The notes: generated from the sequence alone by a model not told the origin. 64,000 nt of DNA from Cyclina sinensis (GCA_012932295.1 JAAONU010000010.1:22752977-22816976), one strand, 5' to 3'. Counted from the stretch's first letter, positions 34,679-46,539 are shown. Program-made: numbers and translations.

Positions 34679-37600
34679 CTGCAAAAATACGCAAATTCAC
34701 TTATTCCTTTGTCAAGTTTTCATATTGAGCTTAAAATATAATGTCTTCTGGTCAGACATTATAAACACTGATAAAAACAGGCTGTATTAATACTACCTAA
34801 GGCTAAGTTTATAAATATTCCCCAGTGGAATATCCTTTACTCATGTTGTATAAGTGTATCATAAAATCCATAAATATCTGTAACAAGAGCCGCCTGTAAG
34901 ACAGTGCACTCGACTATTCCCAGTGCTGCATATTATAGCAACATATTTTCAGAAACAAAATCTAATTTAAACAAGGGAAATAACATTGTAAAAAGAGTTT
35001 TTGGGTTACCTGCCCTTTTGAAATTGATTCCCCTTTTAAAAATGAAGAAGTATTCCCAGTTTCAATCAATACCTTTGAGAGTTTTTGAGAAATGAACATA
35101 ATTGAAAATTTCTAAGTTAAACAAGGGCCATAACTTTGTAAAAAAAAATATGGGTTACCTGTCCTTTAGAAATGGATTGCCCTTATAACGAAGAAGTATT
35201 CCAAGTTTCAAGTCAAAATCTTGGAAAGATTTCCAGATATTTAAGATGGAAGAAAACTTGAACATTTTGTTTAACACTTTTACTCAGTCAAAAAACAAAA
35301 AAAGCCATAATTTTGCTAAAATGCATGACAGAGTTATCTACTCTTGCCTCCTGATGGCGATTAAGATGGTTAACAAGTATGCAAAGTTTCAGTTAAATAT
35401 CTTTAATTGTATTCGAGATATTTAAGATTTTAAGAAACTTGAACATTTTGTTTTACATTTTCATGTGCAACGCCGACGCCGACGCGAGTGCAATAGCTCT
35501 CCATACTCTTCGAATAGTCAAGCTAACAAAAAAAAAAAAACTCACTTTTAGTTTTTGACTTGGGTTTAGTTGGTTCATCTGGTGAATCATCATACTCAAA
35601 CTGGTACTCATCATATGTGTCAACTGCAAAAAAAAATTTTTTTTGAAATTTAAATGACAGTCTTACCAATCAAACAAGTAAAATTGTCTCCGAGCTGTGT
35701 AGGTTTAGTTCTTGCAACCTGCCACTTGATTTTTTTCTTCGTGATTACACTACTATGCATCTGAACTCCATTCCGTGTATATATCATATAGCAATACACT
35801 TAATATTTCCAAATGGAAATTAAGTTTGAAATCAGTAGCAGTGGCCTATATCTGTAATAATTAAAATACCTGTTTGAACATCTGGCTGCACCTCATCTTC
35901 CGAAATACCATTTAGCGGGGCTGTTTCATTTGTCTTGGTCTGGCAGAAAATCGTATCCTTTCGGTCCAGATGTCCGACAATTATTTTATCCAAGGGAAAT
36001 CACTCAGTATGTCTAATCACAAAAAAGGAAGAAAAATTAACAATATGAATATCCATTAGAAAATCAATCTCAACTATAAAACAATTAGTTGTAACTTAAT
36101 AAGTTAATAAAAGCATTTTTTGTCATTCTTTTTATATTTTGTGCTCTAAAAATCGGCATTTTTTCAACTTGTCACCTGTTTTTGCGACTACGTGATTTCG
36201 ATTTCTTTGTTCACTACTCAATATAAAAGGTCAGAAATATTTTGATAGTCCATTTTATTCATTTTATAGACTGAATTAATCAAATTTGCAGCATATTTAC
36301 GTAAAATGAAGCTTAGTATGTTACAGCATACTTTGATATGATACGGAGCTGGGTGGGGGGATGACAATTCTTTTCATAATATTACTATTCAACTAGTTAT
36401 CACACTTCAGATAAGGATCAGACTGTTTAGACTTGGTGAGTGTTATTATAACTAAATGCAAATAGTCTTCAGGTATTATGCCATTCATTCAGAAGTTCTA
36501 ATAATTTTATTCTTTATTGACTAAAACAGTTTTACACACCTATAGACTGTCATGCACATAAAAACAAAGCAAATTTTGAATTTTTCCACAACTGTTTTTT
36601 GGTCCGACACAGTTCAGTTTGGTCTGACAAAATTTTTTAACTTGCCAGACCGTATGTCTGACAGTTTTTTTAGCCTTTCGCAAAGTCTGTACCAAACAAA
36701 AAGACCTATAATACCTTTGAAAACAATCAATAAGTAATAGTAAGACTTAAAGACATTGCAACTGTTTTTAAATTAACACTATGACCTTGACCTTGATCTT
36801 GACCAAACTTTAACCACCGTTTAACCCTGCATATATCATCTGAGGCATCTAATGCCTTCTAACAATTGTTCAAACAATGACTGTGGTGGCCAGCAATGAC
36901 TTTTCTGTCTATGTTCTTCTTGGCTTTACCCATTAATTATCTGGACAAAATCATAGCCAGCAGTGACTTGGACACTTCAATCCAAGTTCTTCTTGGTTAC
37001 TAGTAAAATTATACCTTATAACTTTATGGACAAAGTTATAGCCAACAGTGAATTGGACAAATATCTGCCAATGACTGATAGGATTCTGTAAAAAATATAA
37101 GGCAGCCAGCAATGATTTGGACACTTTCTTGTCCATGTTCATAATGGCTACACACTTTAAATTTTTGGACACAATCATAGCCAGTAATGACTTGGACACT
37201 TTCTTGTCCATGTTCATAATGGCTACACACATTAAATCTTTGGACACAATCATAGCCAGTAATGACTTGGACACTTTCTTGTCCATGTTCATAATGGCTA
37301 CACACATTAAATCTTTGGACAAAATCATAGCTAGTAATGACTTGGACACTTTCTTGTCCATGTTCATAATGGCTACACACATTAAATCTTTGGACAAAAT
37401 CATAGCTAGTAATGACTTGGACACTTTCTTGTCCATGTTCTTATTGGTTATACACATTAAATATCTGGACAAAATCATAGCCAGCAGTGATTTGGACACT
37501 GTTCAAGTTCTTGGTTATATCCCTTTTGTCACCAACCATTGCCAAAATGTTGATTTTTTTTTTACAATTAGAGAGACCACTCTGCTTTGTTGCCTATGTT

Positions 37601-39034
37601 GTAAAATACCGAAACAATTAAAAAATAAAATAAGCATTTGCACTATTGTAAAGATTTATAATGTCATAAGTTATACCTAGCAAATTTATACAATATGCCT
37701 TATAATTTATATCAGATGTGCCTTATCATCACTCTCAAGCTTTTTCTTTTGTATCCATAAATATGAATTCTTTTTCATGTAGTAAACAAGCTGTATAACA
37801 AAATAAAACTGCAACAAATTCACTGTACATGCAAAAAAATGAAACATGCAACATGAAACTGTCAAAAAATAAACTTATCAAATGTCTGGGCTTTCAACTG
37901 ACTTTTATAGCGCCTTATAGTTTTGCACTTGCACAGTAGATCTGGCATATAAATTTCAAAAATGTATGTTACAATTGTTTATTTTCAACAATATTTTTGA
38001 CATGAAATTTTGCAGAATTTGGTAAGTTAGAGAGCACATTACTAAGCAAAACCTTGATTTCTGGAAATGAAAATTGTGCTTTGCACATCTAAACAGCAAT
38101 GTAATAACATATTCAAAGTTTCAAAGTTATTGCTTAAGAAATGTTGAAGAAGTTTGCTCCACAACCTTGTGGTGTTGAATGTGCAAAATCACAATATTTG
38201 GCAAAAAGGCAATGTATAACTGCAATGCATTGATTAATAGTTATCTGTAAAACAGGGAATGTCAAAGTGACATTATACAACCATAAAACAAATTTCTTAA
38301 ACAATAATTAAACACGGCCTTTGGGGAAAGTGTAAAAACAGATTCTCTGAAAATGGCCAAGAGAAAGCCCTGAATCAAATAACAAAGAAGTAAATTCTGT
38401 AAACTTTCAGCAATCAAATTTTAACAAGTCATTACCAATGCCTTTATTTTGATATGTTTCAATTTCTTCATCAGAAAATGGAATGAGCTGGTCTCTAGAC
38501 ACATTAAAACTGTGAAATGGAAAATATAAACAACTAGAAAGATTTTATTTGAATAGAAAATTTACATTTTTATGCACACATACACACCAAAAAAATGCAT
38601 ACATGTTATTACTCATTGCCCTAAAGTTACCTGCAGGCCTGTAGGACTTAAATAGAGCCTTAAAAATTGAATGAGCTTATCTCTAGATACATTAAACCTG
38701 TGAATTGGTAAATAAAAAAAACAAGAGAGATTTTATTTGAATAGAAAACACACACCCACACCCACACACACCAAAAATAAATGCATACATGTATAATATT
38801 ACTCATTGCACCAAAGTTATCTACAGGCCTGGAGGACTTACTAGGACCTTGAAAAAAATTGGCTTAAATCTAGTAAAATGTAAAGAAGAAATAAAGAACA
38901 AAAAAATCAACTTACTAAGCATCATCAGATCTACAGTAGACAAGTGGTCTTTCTGTCCATTTTGCCACTTTTACAGGCCACTTCATTTTTCTAGGAAGTC
39001 CTGGCAAGCAGGACCAAAACAGTCCATCCATTGT
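34473..39034 (-). CDS. Five-exon gene, SANT/Myb-like protein, 174 aa (gene model)
   Basis: Exons in transcript order: 39034-38916 (ATG at 39031), 38509-38436, 35920-35870, 35623-35546 and 34678-34473. Every junction is GT-AG and in phase (2, 1, 1, 1). The summed coding length is 525 bases with a single final TAG, so the spliced ORF is intact. The N-terminus is Trp/Cys-rich and basic (MDGLFWSCLPG, KMKWPVKVAKW). The middle is acidic (FSDEEIETYQ, YDEYQFEYDDSPDEP) with a Lys patch (KPKSKTK). The C-terminus has WTQAEMEEIEEYF, PGRREC, and WETIKKKVWNLIKK. That pattern (W-E-rich helix, PGxxxC, W-x-x-IKxxV-x-N) resembles SANT/Myb-like C-terminal domains found in many fish and invertebrate nuclear or transposon-linked proteins; recognition is from memory. 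Likely nuclear and DNA-binding. Further 5' exons may exist. Confidence 0.65.
34880..35520 (+). repeat. Family G repeat, copy G2
   Basis: It runs from TAACAAGAGCCGCCTGTAAGAC to CAACGCCGACGCCGACGCG and CTTCGAATAGTCA. It sits in the last intron of the SANT-like gene, ending about 25 bases from the splice donor of exon 35546-35623. Confidence 0.75.
35546..35623 (-). CDS. SANT-like gene, acidic exon
   Basis: Acceptor TTTTTTGCAG and donor AAAA|GTGAGT. 25 codons, phase 1 to 1, reading DTYDEYQFEYDDSPDEP then KPKSKTK: an acidic linker followed by a basic patch. Confidence 0.7.
35870..35920 (-). CDS. SANT-like gene, 51-bp exon
   Basis: Donor ACAG|GTATTT. Acceptor ATGAAACAG has its pyrimidine tract (TTTTCTGCC) about 13 bases upstream. 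16 codons, phase 1 to 1 (LNGISEDEVQPDVQT). The frame stays open further upstream to about 35990, so the acceptor choice is the weakest call in this gene. Confidence 0.55.
36870..37510 (+). repeat. 75-bp tandem repeat, 5 good copies with worn flanks
   Basis: The unit is GACTTGGACACTTTCTTGTCC...'attaaatctttggacaaaatcatag'. Starts fall near 37188, 37263, 37338 and 37413. Because 75 is a multiple of 3, plus-strand (187 aa) and minus-strand (182 and 114 aa) frames all stay open. It lies in the third-from-last intron of the SANT-like gene. Not treated as coding. Confidence 0.9.
38436..38509 (-). CDS. SANT-like gene, exon 2
   Basis: Acceptor CCATTTCACAG and donor ATTG|GTAATG. One base, 24 codons, one base. 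It reads FNVSRDQLIPFSDEEIETYQ, with an NVS site and an acidic stretch. A worn partial copy of its acceptor end lies at 38662-38698. Confidence 0.65.
38481..38840 (+). repeat. Tandem duplication of ~170 bp
   Basis: 38481-38650 and 38670-38840 align along their length: GAATGAGCT, GATTTTATTTGAATAGAAAA, CATACATGT, ACTCATTGC and 'caggcctg.aggactta'. The first copy includes the acceptor part of exon 38436-38509. Confidence 0.85.
38916..39034 (-). CDS. SANT-like gene, first coding exon
   Basis: Acceptor TATTTATTTCAG and donor CTTA|GTAAGT. Phase 0 to 2. ATG at 39031 lies three bases inside the exon and starts MDGLFWSCLPGLPRKMKWP. The codon before ATG is also open, so more N-terminal exons cannot be excluded. 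Confidence 0.65.
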
Positions 39035-39159
39035 CTGAAATAAATATTTTTTTAATCTGTTTTTGCATCATAGTATTCTCCTGCGTCTTAAGATGAGTAG
39101 TAGGAAATATTTTTTAATCATATATATAAAAAGATTTCAACCATGCACTTTATCCAATT

Positions 39160-41060
39160 ACTCATTGGACAAAGTAGAAAAGAGTGATTAATCTTGGACA
39201 AATAAGTTTGTGTTTTCAATTTAGACACAAAGAAAAGTTGGACCATTTATCCAGCAAGTCTTTGGACAAAGCACCTTACAGGGATTAACAAATGAAATGT
39301 TTAAAAAAAATATTAATCTTAGATACACAGCAAATATTTGGACCCTGCATCCATCAAGTCATGGGATAAAATACCAAACAACAATAATTAACCTTCCAAC
39401 AAAAAATAAAATTTTGAAAAGGTTTTCATCTTGGATACCCAGCAAAGATTTGGACCGTGTATCCAGGAAGTTATTGTACAGAGTACCAACAAAGATTTAC
39501 CTTGGACAAGAATGGAATGTTTAACAAGTTTTCCATCTTAGATACCCAACAAAGATTTGGACCCTGTATCCAGTTAGTCTCTGGACAAAGTACCCAACAA
39601 AGATTTACCTTCTACAAGAATGAAATGTTTAACAAGTTTTTCATCTTAGATACCCAACAAAGATTTGGACCCTGTATCCAGTTAGTCTCTGGACAAAGTA
39701 CCCAACAAAGATTTACCTTGGACAAGAAAAGGGTTTTCATCTTGGATACCCAACAAAGATTTGGACCCTGTATCCAGTTAGTCTCTGGACAGAGTACCCA
39801 ACAAAGATTTACCTTGTACAAGAATGAAATGTTTAACAAGTTTTTCATCTTGGATACCCAGCAAAGATTTGGACCCTGTATCCAGTTAGTCTCTGGACAA
39901 AGTACCCAACAAAGATTTACCCTGGACAAGAAAAAGGTTTTCATCTTGGATACCCAACAAAGATTTGGACCCTGTATCCAGTTAGTCTCTGGACAAAGTA
40001 CCCAACAAAGATTTACCTTGTACAAGAATGAAATGTTTAACAAGTTTTTCATCTTGGATACCCAGCAGATTTGGATCCTGTATCCAGTTAGTCTCTGGAC
40101 AAAGTACCCAACAAAGATTTACCTTGGACAAGAAAAAGGTTTTCATCTTGGATACCCAACAAAGATTTGGACCCTGTATCCAGTTAGTCTCTGGACAAAG
40201 TACCCAACAAAGATTTACCTTGGACAAGACTGGAATGTTTAACAAGTTTTTCATCTTGGATACCCAGCAAAAACTTGGACCCTGTATCCAGTAAGTTATT
40301 GTACAAAGTACCCAACAAAGATTTACCTTGGACAAGACTGGAATGTTTAACAAGTTTTTCATCTTGGATACCCAGCAAAAACTTGGACCCTGTTTCCAGT
40401 AAGTCATTGGGCAAAATACCCAACAAAGATTTACCTTGGACAAGAATAAATGTTTAAAAAGTTTTTCATCTTGGATACCCAACAAAGATTTGGACCCTGT
40501 ATCCAGTAAGTCATTGCACAAAGTACCCAACAAAGATTTACCTTGGACAAGATTAAAATGTTTGAGAAGGTTTTCATCTTGGATACCCAACAAAAACTTG
40601 GACCCTGTATCAATTAAGTCATTGGACAAAGTACCCCAAAAAAATTACGTTAGACAAGAATGGATTGTTTAATAGGATTTCATCTTGGATACCCAGCAAA
40701 AACTTGGACCCTGTATCCAGTAAGTCATTGGACAAAATACCCAACAAAGATTTACCTTGGACAAAATTAAAATGTTTGAGGTTTCCATCTTGGATACCCA
40801 GCAAAAACTTGGACCCTGTATCCAGTAAGTCATTGGACAAAGTACCCAACAAAGATTTACCTTGGACAAGAATTGAATGTTTAACAAGTTTTTCATCTTG
40901 GATACCCAGCAAAAACTTGGACCCTGTATCCAGTAAGTCATTGGACAATGTACCCAACAAAGATTTACCTTGGACAAAATTAAAAAGGTTTTCATATCAG
41001 ATATCCAGCAAAGATTTGGACCCTGTATTCAATAAGTCATTGGACAATGTGCATTTTGCT
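39160..41060 (+). repeat. ~95-112-bp minisatellite, about 16 units
   Basis: Units contain 'gtacccaacaaagatttaccttgg' pieces, TTTTCATCTTGGATACCCA and TTGGACCCTGTATCCAG. Two unit lengths alternate, with or without an AATGTTTAACAAG insert. Long ORFs on both strands (up to 261 aa) are stop-poor repeat frames, not genes. Confidence 0.9.
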
Positions 41061-41282
41061 CACGAAAGACAATTTTAAGGCAGATTTTGGTACTTTTCTT
41101 TGTTTTTTTTTCATTTTTTTTTTGCAGGACGGGCTTGAGCACCCAAAGCATCCCCTGGTGGTCTGTGTCAGATAAATGGAAAAGTTACCAACTTATAACA
41201 ATATCCACTTTGTATTATGGTAAAACTAATTTTGACCAGTCTTGAACAATTTTAAATATTGCTAACAAACAACACTATAAGT

Positions 41283-42382
41283 AACAAGAGATGTTTGTAA
41301 CATGTATGCCCCCCTAGTGGGCTTGACCTACTGGGTGAAAAGAGTCAGTGCATTCTCTTGGTAGGACAAGCTTTTTGCATTGGAGGTCACAGTGACCTTG
41401 ACCTTTGAACTAATGACCCGAAATAGTACATGTAATGACCATTACTATTAAATGTCACTATGACCTTGACATTAGCCCTAGTGACCATAAAATCAATAGG
41501 GATCTTTTTCTAGTCATGACCAACCTTTATACAAAATATGAGGGCTATGGGCCAAACTGTTCTCAAGTTACTTGGCGGACAAGGTTTTCCATTTTCAATG
41601 ACTCTGTGACCTTGACCTTTGACCTAGTGGTCAAAAATCAATAGGGGTCTTCTACCAGTTATGACCAACCTCCATACCAAATATGATGACTGTTGACCAA
41701 AGCATTCGTTAGTTATATGGCGGACAAGGTATTCATGTTCAATGAGCCTGTGACCTTGACCTTTGATATAGTGACCCCAATAGTTAAAAGAGGTCTTCTA
41801 CTGGTCATGACAAAACTCCATACCAAATATTAGGACTGAGGGCCAAACAGTTCTCAATTTATTTGGCAGACTAGGTTTAAATGTTCAATGACCCTGTGAC
41901 CTTGACCTTTGACATAGTGATCCCAAAATCAATAGGGGTCTTCTACTAGTCATAACCAACCTCCATGCCAAATATGAAGACTGTGGGCCGAATATTTCTC
42001 AAGTTATCGGGGGGACAAGGTTTTCATGTTCAATGATCCTGTGGCCTTGACCTTTGAAGAGACCCAAAAATCATAGGGGTCTTATACCAGTCATGGCCAA
42101 CCTTCATACCAAATATGAGGACTGTGGGCCAAATTTTTCTCAAGATATTGGGGGGAGGGACAACGTTTTCATGTTCAATGACCCTGTGACCTTGACCTTT
42201 GACAAAGTGACCCCAAAATCAATAGAGGTTTATACTATACTAGTCATGACCAACCTCCATACCAAATATGCAGACTGTAAGCCATAGCCTTCTTAAGTTA
42301 TTGGGCGGACAAGATGTGGTCTACCGACCGACCGACATGTGCAAAGCAATATGCCCCGCTTCTTCGAAGGGGGGCATAATGA
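41283..42382 (+). repeat. Family C repeat, copy C3
   Basis: It begins AACAAGAGATGTTTGTAACATGTATGCCCCC and ends ACCGACCGACATG... ATATGCCCCGCTTCTTCGAAGGGGGGCATAATG. The body is ~150-bp units with TGACCTTGACCTTTGACCTAG and 'aataggggtcttctac'. Confidence 0.8.
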
Positions 42383-43451
42383 GAAAGCAATCAACAATGT
42401 CAGCAGAACTTAAAGCATGTTGTCCTCCATTTTTGAAAATGGCTGAATGACATCACTTCCTCTGTCCAATTGACCAGTCGCCACCTGTCAATCAAACTAA
42501 TCAATAACCCAATCAAACATCGTTTTTAGACACACCTTCAGCATTGCTTTATCTCCGCCATTTCCCTTAAACAAGCTGTTTGTCTAAGTCCATAGCAAGT
42601 TGGCAACCGACGATTCTTATACAAAAAAAGACAGTTTTGTGTTATCAAAATCCAACCAAACATGCTAAAAAGATAATAGAATTGTCTTAACTTGTCCGTA
42701 ATTACTACATGGATCATAAAATAATTTTTTTGCCGGAAATTTAATTTTTTGACAAGTTTTATAAGCTTATATAGCTTATAAACAAATTAAATGTCTGAAA
42801 AAAAATATCAATGATTTTGTTCGAAGGTGTTCATGCTGAGCACGATAAAATCTTATCTTAAACCAGACACATAATATAATGTTTTCTTTTGTTCTAAATG
42901 AATATCACTGAGATGTTAATTAATTTGATACTTGTGACATAAGAATTTCATTTACATTACATGGTGACTATTTTAGTCTATCATACAAATCTAAATGTCC
43001 AGAAGGAAGATGACACTATTCAAACCGTGTTATTTCATACGACACTGATCATTATCAAAACTATGAGAGATTCACAGTGTCTGTTTTATTCTGCAACAGA
43101 AACATATTCAAAGACGTGAGCATTTAATTAACAGCTTATTAAGCACAATTTATGGCATATCTTCTGACGTTTTTTTTTTTCTTATTTCTTATTTCTTTTT
43201 ATTTGGTTCAACAGAAATGTTACAAAATTATCAGAAAAAAAAAATGTTATTGTACACTCTATGTATACTTGTTGTATGTCAGAGGTTTCCTTTTTTCGTA
43301 CCACGTGACGCAAAGGGCGGAGCAATCTGTGATTTGGCAACTGGTCAATTAACAGTGGTCACAAAGTTCATATTGCAATATTACTTAACTCAGTTACTGG
43401 GAAGCCTCTCGAAATCCCAACTCTACTATTCCCTGAGGGAGAAAGGGGGCA
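42383..43451. other. No gene seen
   Basis: On the minus strand, ATGGCGGAG at about 42564 and ATGGAGGAC at about 42437 have start-like contexts, but their frames stop within a few codons. They could be 5' UTR sequence of the downstream minus-strand gene. Short plus ORFs at 43152-43543 are AT-rich and unconvincing. Confidence 0.4.
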
Positions 43452-44503
43452 GTCAGGGTTCATACAGGTCTTGTATACAAGAATTTCCACAACTTTTCCA
43501 TAACGAAATGCAAACATACGAAAACTCGAAATACATGCAATGATAAACTCGTTTTATTGGCATACAAAGACACTTATTCAAACTATTTGCAAAATAAGAC
43601 TTCAGTTTTTTTTTCTCCTTTTTCAAGAGTAAAGTTCAAGTTCCAACAGCTGTTTACTCTTTGTTAGTGCAAGTATGGTGAAGTTCAGAGTCTAACTGCT
43701 TCCAGTTGCTTTTCTTTAGCAGTCCAGTGGTAGCACAACCTGAAATTTGTAATAGGTCAGTTGACAAATGCAGTTTCATGAAACAGAGCAAATAATTGTC
43801 AGGGGCAAGATGGCTCAATACCGTCTATCATGTATCTAAATAAGTACAAGTATAAAGATGTCTGCAGATAAAAATTTCCCTTTTGGCTGGTTACTACCGG
43901 GAATATTTTCAGCATAGGTTCCTTTCCAATTCCAACTTCTCAGTCTCAAAATTGCATCTGATTCTGCTGGCCAGTAAAACAATAGACAAGACAGAAGAAA
44001 GGAACAAGGTGGGAATAGTGCATTGACTCATAATGACTAAAATGTCAGTGTTCAAATGCACAACCTTATCCCTAATGTCCTTAACAGTTAAGAAAAGTTT
44101 ACTTACTTGTAAAAAACTGAGATGTGTAGTACCGCGTCCCGAATTTGTGTAACTCTCCACTCTCCACTCCAGAATAAACAAGATCCATTTGCGTATGTCA
44201 TAAAGAAACCGGAAACGGTGCAATAGTAAAAAATTACGTTCATTTCGTACCCAACCAGATTCGAGTCCAATATTGACGTAGGGTACCGATTTTTTTTATT
44301 ATGCGTCTTAATCTCTTTTTTTCACATTTTAAGACAAACTAAATTGTTTTATGCAACTACAGACTTATACTTGATCACTTTCCGTCTGTCCATGACGATT
44401 TTTAAAATTTCCACGACATGTCCATGATAAATCCCCCCCCCCCCGACTTTTCCAGACAAATCTCATTTCTCATTACTTTTCAAGACCTGTACGAACCCTG
44501 GGT
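43452..44503 (-). mobile_element. hAT-like non-autonomous DNA element (1.05 kb)
   Basis: CAGGGTTCATACAGGTCTTG at 43452 is the inverse of the 44484-44503 end (CAGGGTTCGTACAGGTCTTG on the minus strand). Next to both ends are 'tttccacaacttttcc' and 'ggaaaagtc... catggacatgtc' type sequences, as in CAGGGTT-ended elements of fish and molluscs (from memory). No transposase ORF. Target duplication not clear. Confidence 0.55.
43535..44223 (-). ncRNA. Possible two-exon transcript inside the hAT-like element
   Basis: A minus exon ends at 44107 with donor ACAAG|GTAAGT. A second begins at 43741 after acceptor AAATTTCAG and has AATAAA near 43554. All three joined frames are open for 30-65 codons, so none is convincing. 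One starts ATGGATCTTG (45 aa); another runs on to CATTGLLKKSNW... Noncoding is as likely. Confidence 0.3.
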
Positions 44504-44959
44504 GGTGGTTGTATCTTGTTTAACTTACCACTTTTCACCAAATTATTTGAAATATTGGTAAAATATGCAATTTTTTTCTAAAATTAAGGTGGACTTCAAC
44601 AGATCTTCTCGTGTTTTAAACATCAATAAAAACCCATTTGAATATGAACTCAGTAAAACTTCTTCCCAAATTCTTAGTCCAAAACATATTTCTAGCAAAC
44701 GAACATGCTCTAAACGAAACAGGAACAGATGCATTTTTGAGCAAATAATTCGCTTATTATTGAAAATTAAAACTTTCGTTTTATGTATCATGTGTATGCA
44801 TGAAACATATGTGATGTCGCGAAAACATGTTACAAGGGTTTCCTGAACGTCATCAGAGAAGTCTAAATAAGATCATGATGCTAAATTTGATAGATCCGTT
44901 CATTTTTCTTTATGAAAATCACCCAACAACGTTTTAGAATACTCAAACTACATACTTAC

Positions 44960-45022
44960 TGTATTTTGATTCAAACTCCACGTTCCAAGAGATGCTGACG
45001 GAAATCACCCATCTACGCGCAC
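44960..45022 (-). CDS. Candidate exon, unknown gene
   Basis: Acceptor ATTGCTGCAG and donor ATACA|GTAAGT. 20 codons, phase 1 to 1 (ARRWVISVSISWNVEFESKY). No partner exon was fixed. It may be a 5' UTR exon of the downstream transcript, since the flank is relatively GC-rich. Confidence 0.3.
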
Positions 45023-45179
45023 CTGCAGCAATAGTAACTCTGGGATAAAAACCGAGGTAATCTGATTGATTTCTGCGCGTGCTATAGAATACAAGCAGCT
45101 GATTGGCTGTTGAACGCGGGAAATATTTTCGCTGTTCAACTGGAGAGTCCGTAGTCCGTGATGAATTGTTGGACAAATG

Positions 45180-45430
45180 AAAGTCCAGACATTTACTGGG
45201 TACACCCTCGTGGGATAAACCAGTAACTCTTGGACTGTAACTATAACCGAGGTGTGCTGTTGGGTATACCCAACAACAACAAAAGTAGCCAACAAGAGCA
45301 CATTGAACTTAATTTGTACTCAACAAATGCCCTTTCGTAAACCCGGACCGACCGACCGACCGACGGACGCGACAAAGCGAATCCATTATAGCCCCCCCCC
45401 CCCACATTTTGTGGTGGGGGTATAATTAGA
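45180..45430 (+). repeat. Repeat end with (GACC)n, poly-C and hairpin
   Basis: ACCGACCGACCGACCGACGG is followed by TTATAGCCCCCC(n)ACATTTTGTGGTGGGGGTATAATTAG, a C-rich/G-rich terminal hairpin like those of family C. A minus-strand ORF here reads through it by chance. Confidence 0.65.
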
Positions 45431-45649
45431 TGTGCCACTTTACTAACTGTAAGATGTTTACCTTGGTTAGTCTAAAATTTATGTTAAATCTTTCAACTTC
45501 CTATGTAAATACAACTGTTAGTGAATCTAGGCATGCTTTATTATACGGCTGATGCTAACTCTATATCCAGTATGTTTATCAATTTATACCAGGTCCTTTC
45601 TGCCAACATACATTTTCTTTAATTTTCCAGTTCTCTTCCAGGCTCTTCA

Positions 45650-45693
45650 TCAACAATATTTCATTTTCTTATCGGATTTTGGCTTCCTTTTTC
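45650..45693 (-). CDS. Terminal exon of a small basic/Cys protein gene
   Basis: Acceptor ACTATTTTACAG. Two bases, then 13 codons KRKPKSDKKMKYC and TGA. The phase 1 entry matches the donor at 46540. Strongly basic tail. Confidence 0.4.
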
Positions 45694-46539
45694 CTGTAAA
45701 ATAGTACAAACTATCAGCTGTTTAGGTATTAGAAAATATACAAATACTGCAAGGGAGATAAATCTTGAATGAATGTCTGGAAAAACAACCCCACTTATAG
45801 TGTCCGGGAACAATTGTTTTATTAAAATAAATATTTTGAATCTGATGCTAACAAATTGAGTACCTCTTTTTATCTTTCAAAAGCGACAATTCTACAGGTA
45901 TCACAGTTCAAAATGTCTAACTTAGGTATTTCAATTTAAATGGACAATGATTTTACTTTATGAATCAATCTTTGAATTAAGACATGCTAAATAATTCTGC
46001 TTCATCGATAATGGTTAGACCTTCAGTAAATCAGGTAAATCCTCGGGGAAAAAAAAGCGTAAAATTTACCAAATTTACAAGATATACATGTATATTGAAA
46101 ACATCAGAAATACGTATGGAATGTGCAAACATTGTTCTTAAAATATTTCCAAAACAATGTCCATGCTCAGTGACAATAGAAAATTTTTTCTTTAACATAA
46201 ATATTAAAATTGTAATCTTGAGTTTTAAGCAAATGTCTCCTATTTAAATAGACTTTATCTGCTGGGAAGAAAGAACTAAATTTGCTCTCTACATTCAATG
46301 TCTTTCATTGATGAGGTGTACATTCAAAACTATTTCTAAATACATAAAGATAACAGATAATCAGTAAATCCTTTGGACTAAAAACATTTCCAAGTGAAGT
46401 CTAACTAGGCTTAAATACTGTAAGGTAAGTTTGATTATCACCTGGGTATTTTTAACAATTTCAGTACCTTGAATATTAATTAATAGGAATGCTCTTTAAG
46501 TCAACTTTTTAGTACTCAATTAGAAACTATTTTATTTAC
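45694..46539 (-). other. Intron of the small Cys protein gene
   Basis: AT-rich, no repeat family recognised. The plus ORF at 45984-46247 looks non-coding. Confidence 0.3.

Noticed and set aside
36951..37680. ORFs of 182, 114 and 187 aa on opposite strands
   Set aside because: Stop-free only because the 75-bp unit is a multiple of three.
39457..40960. Long ORFs on both strands (up to 261 aa)
   Set aside because: They are translations of the ~105-bp minisatellite; several frames are open at once and the frames shift between units.
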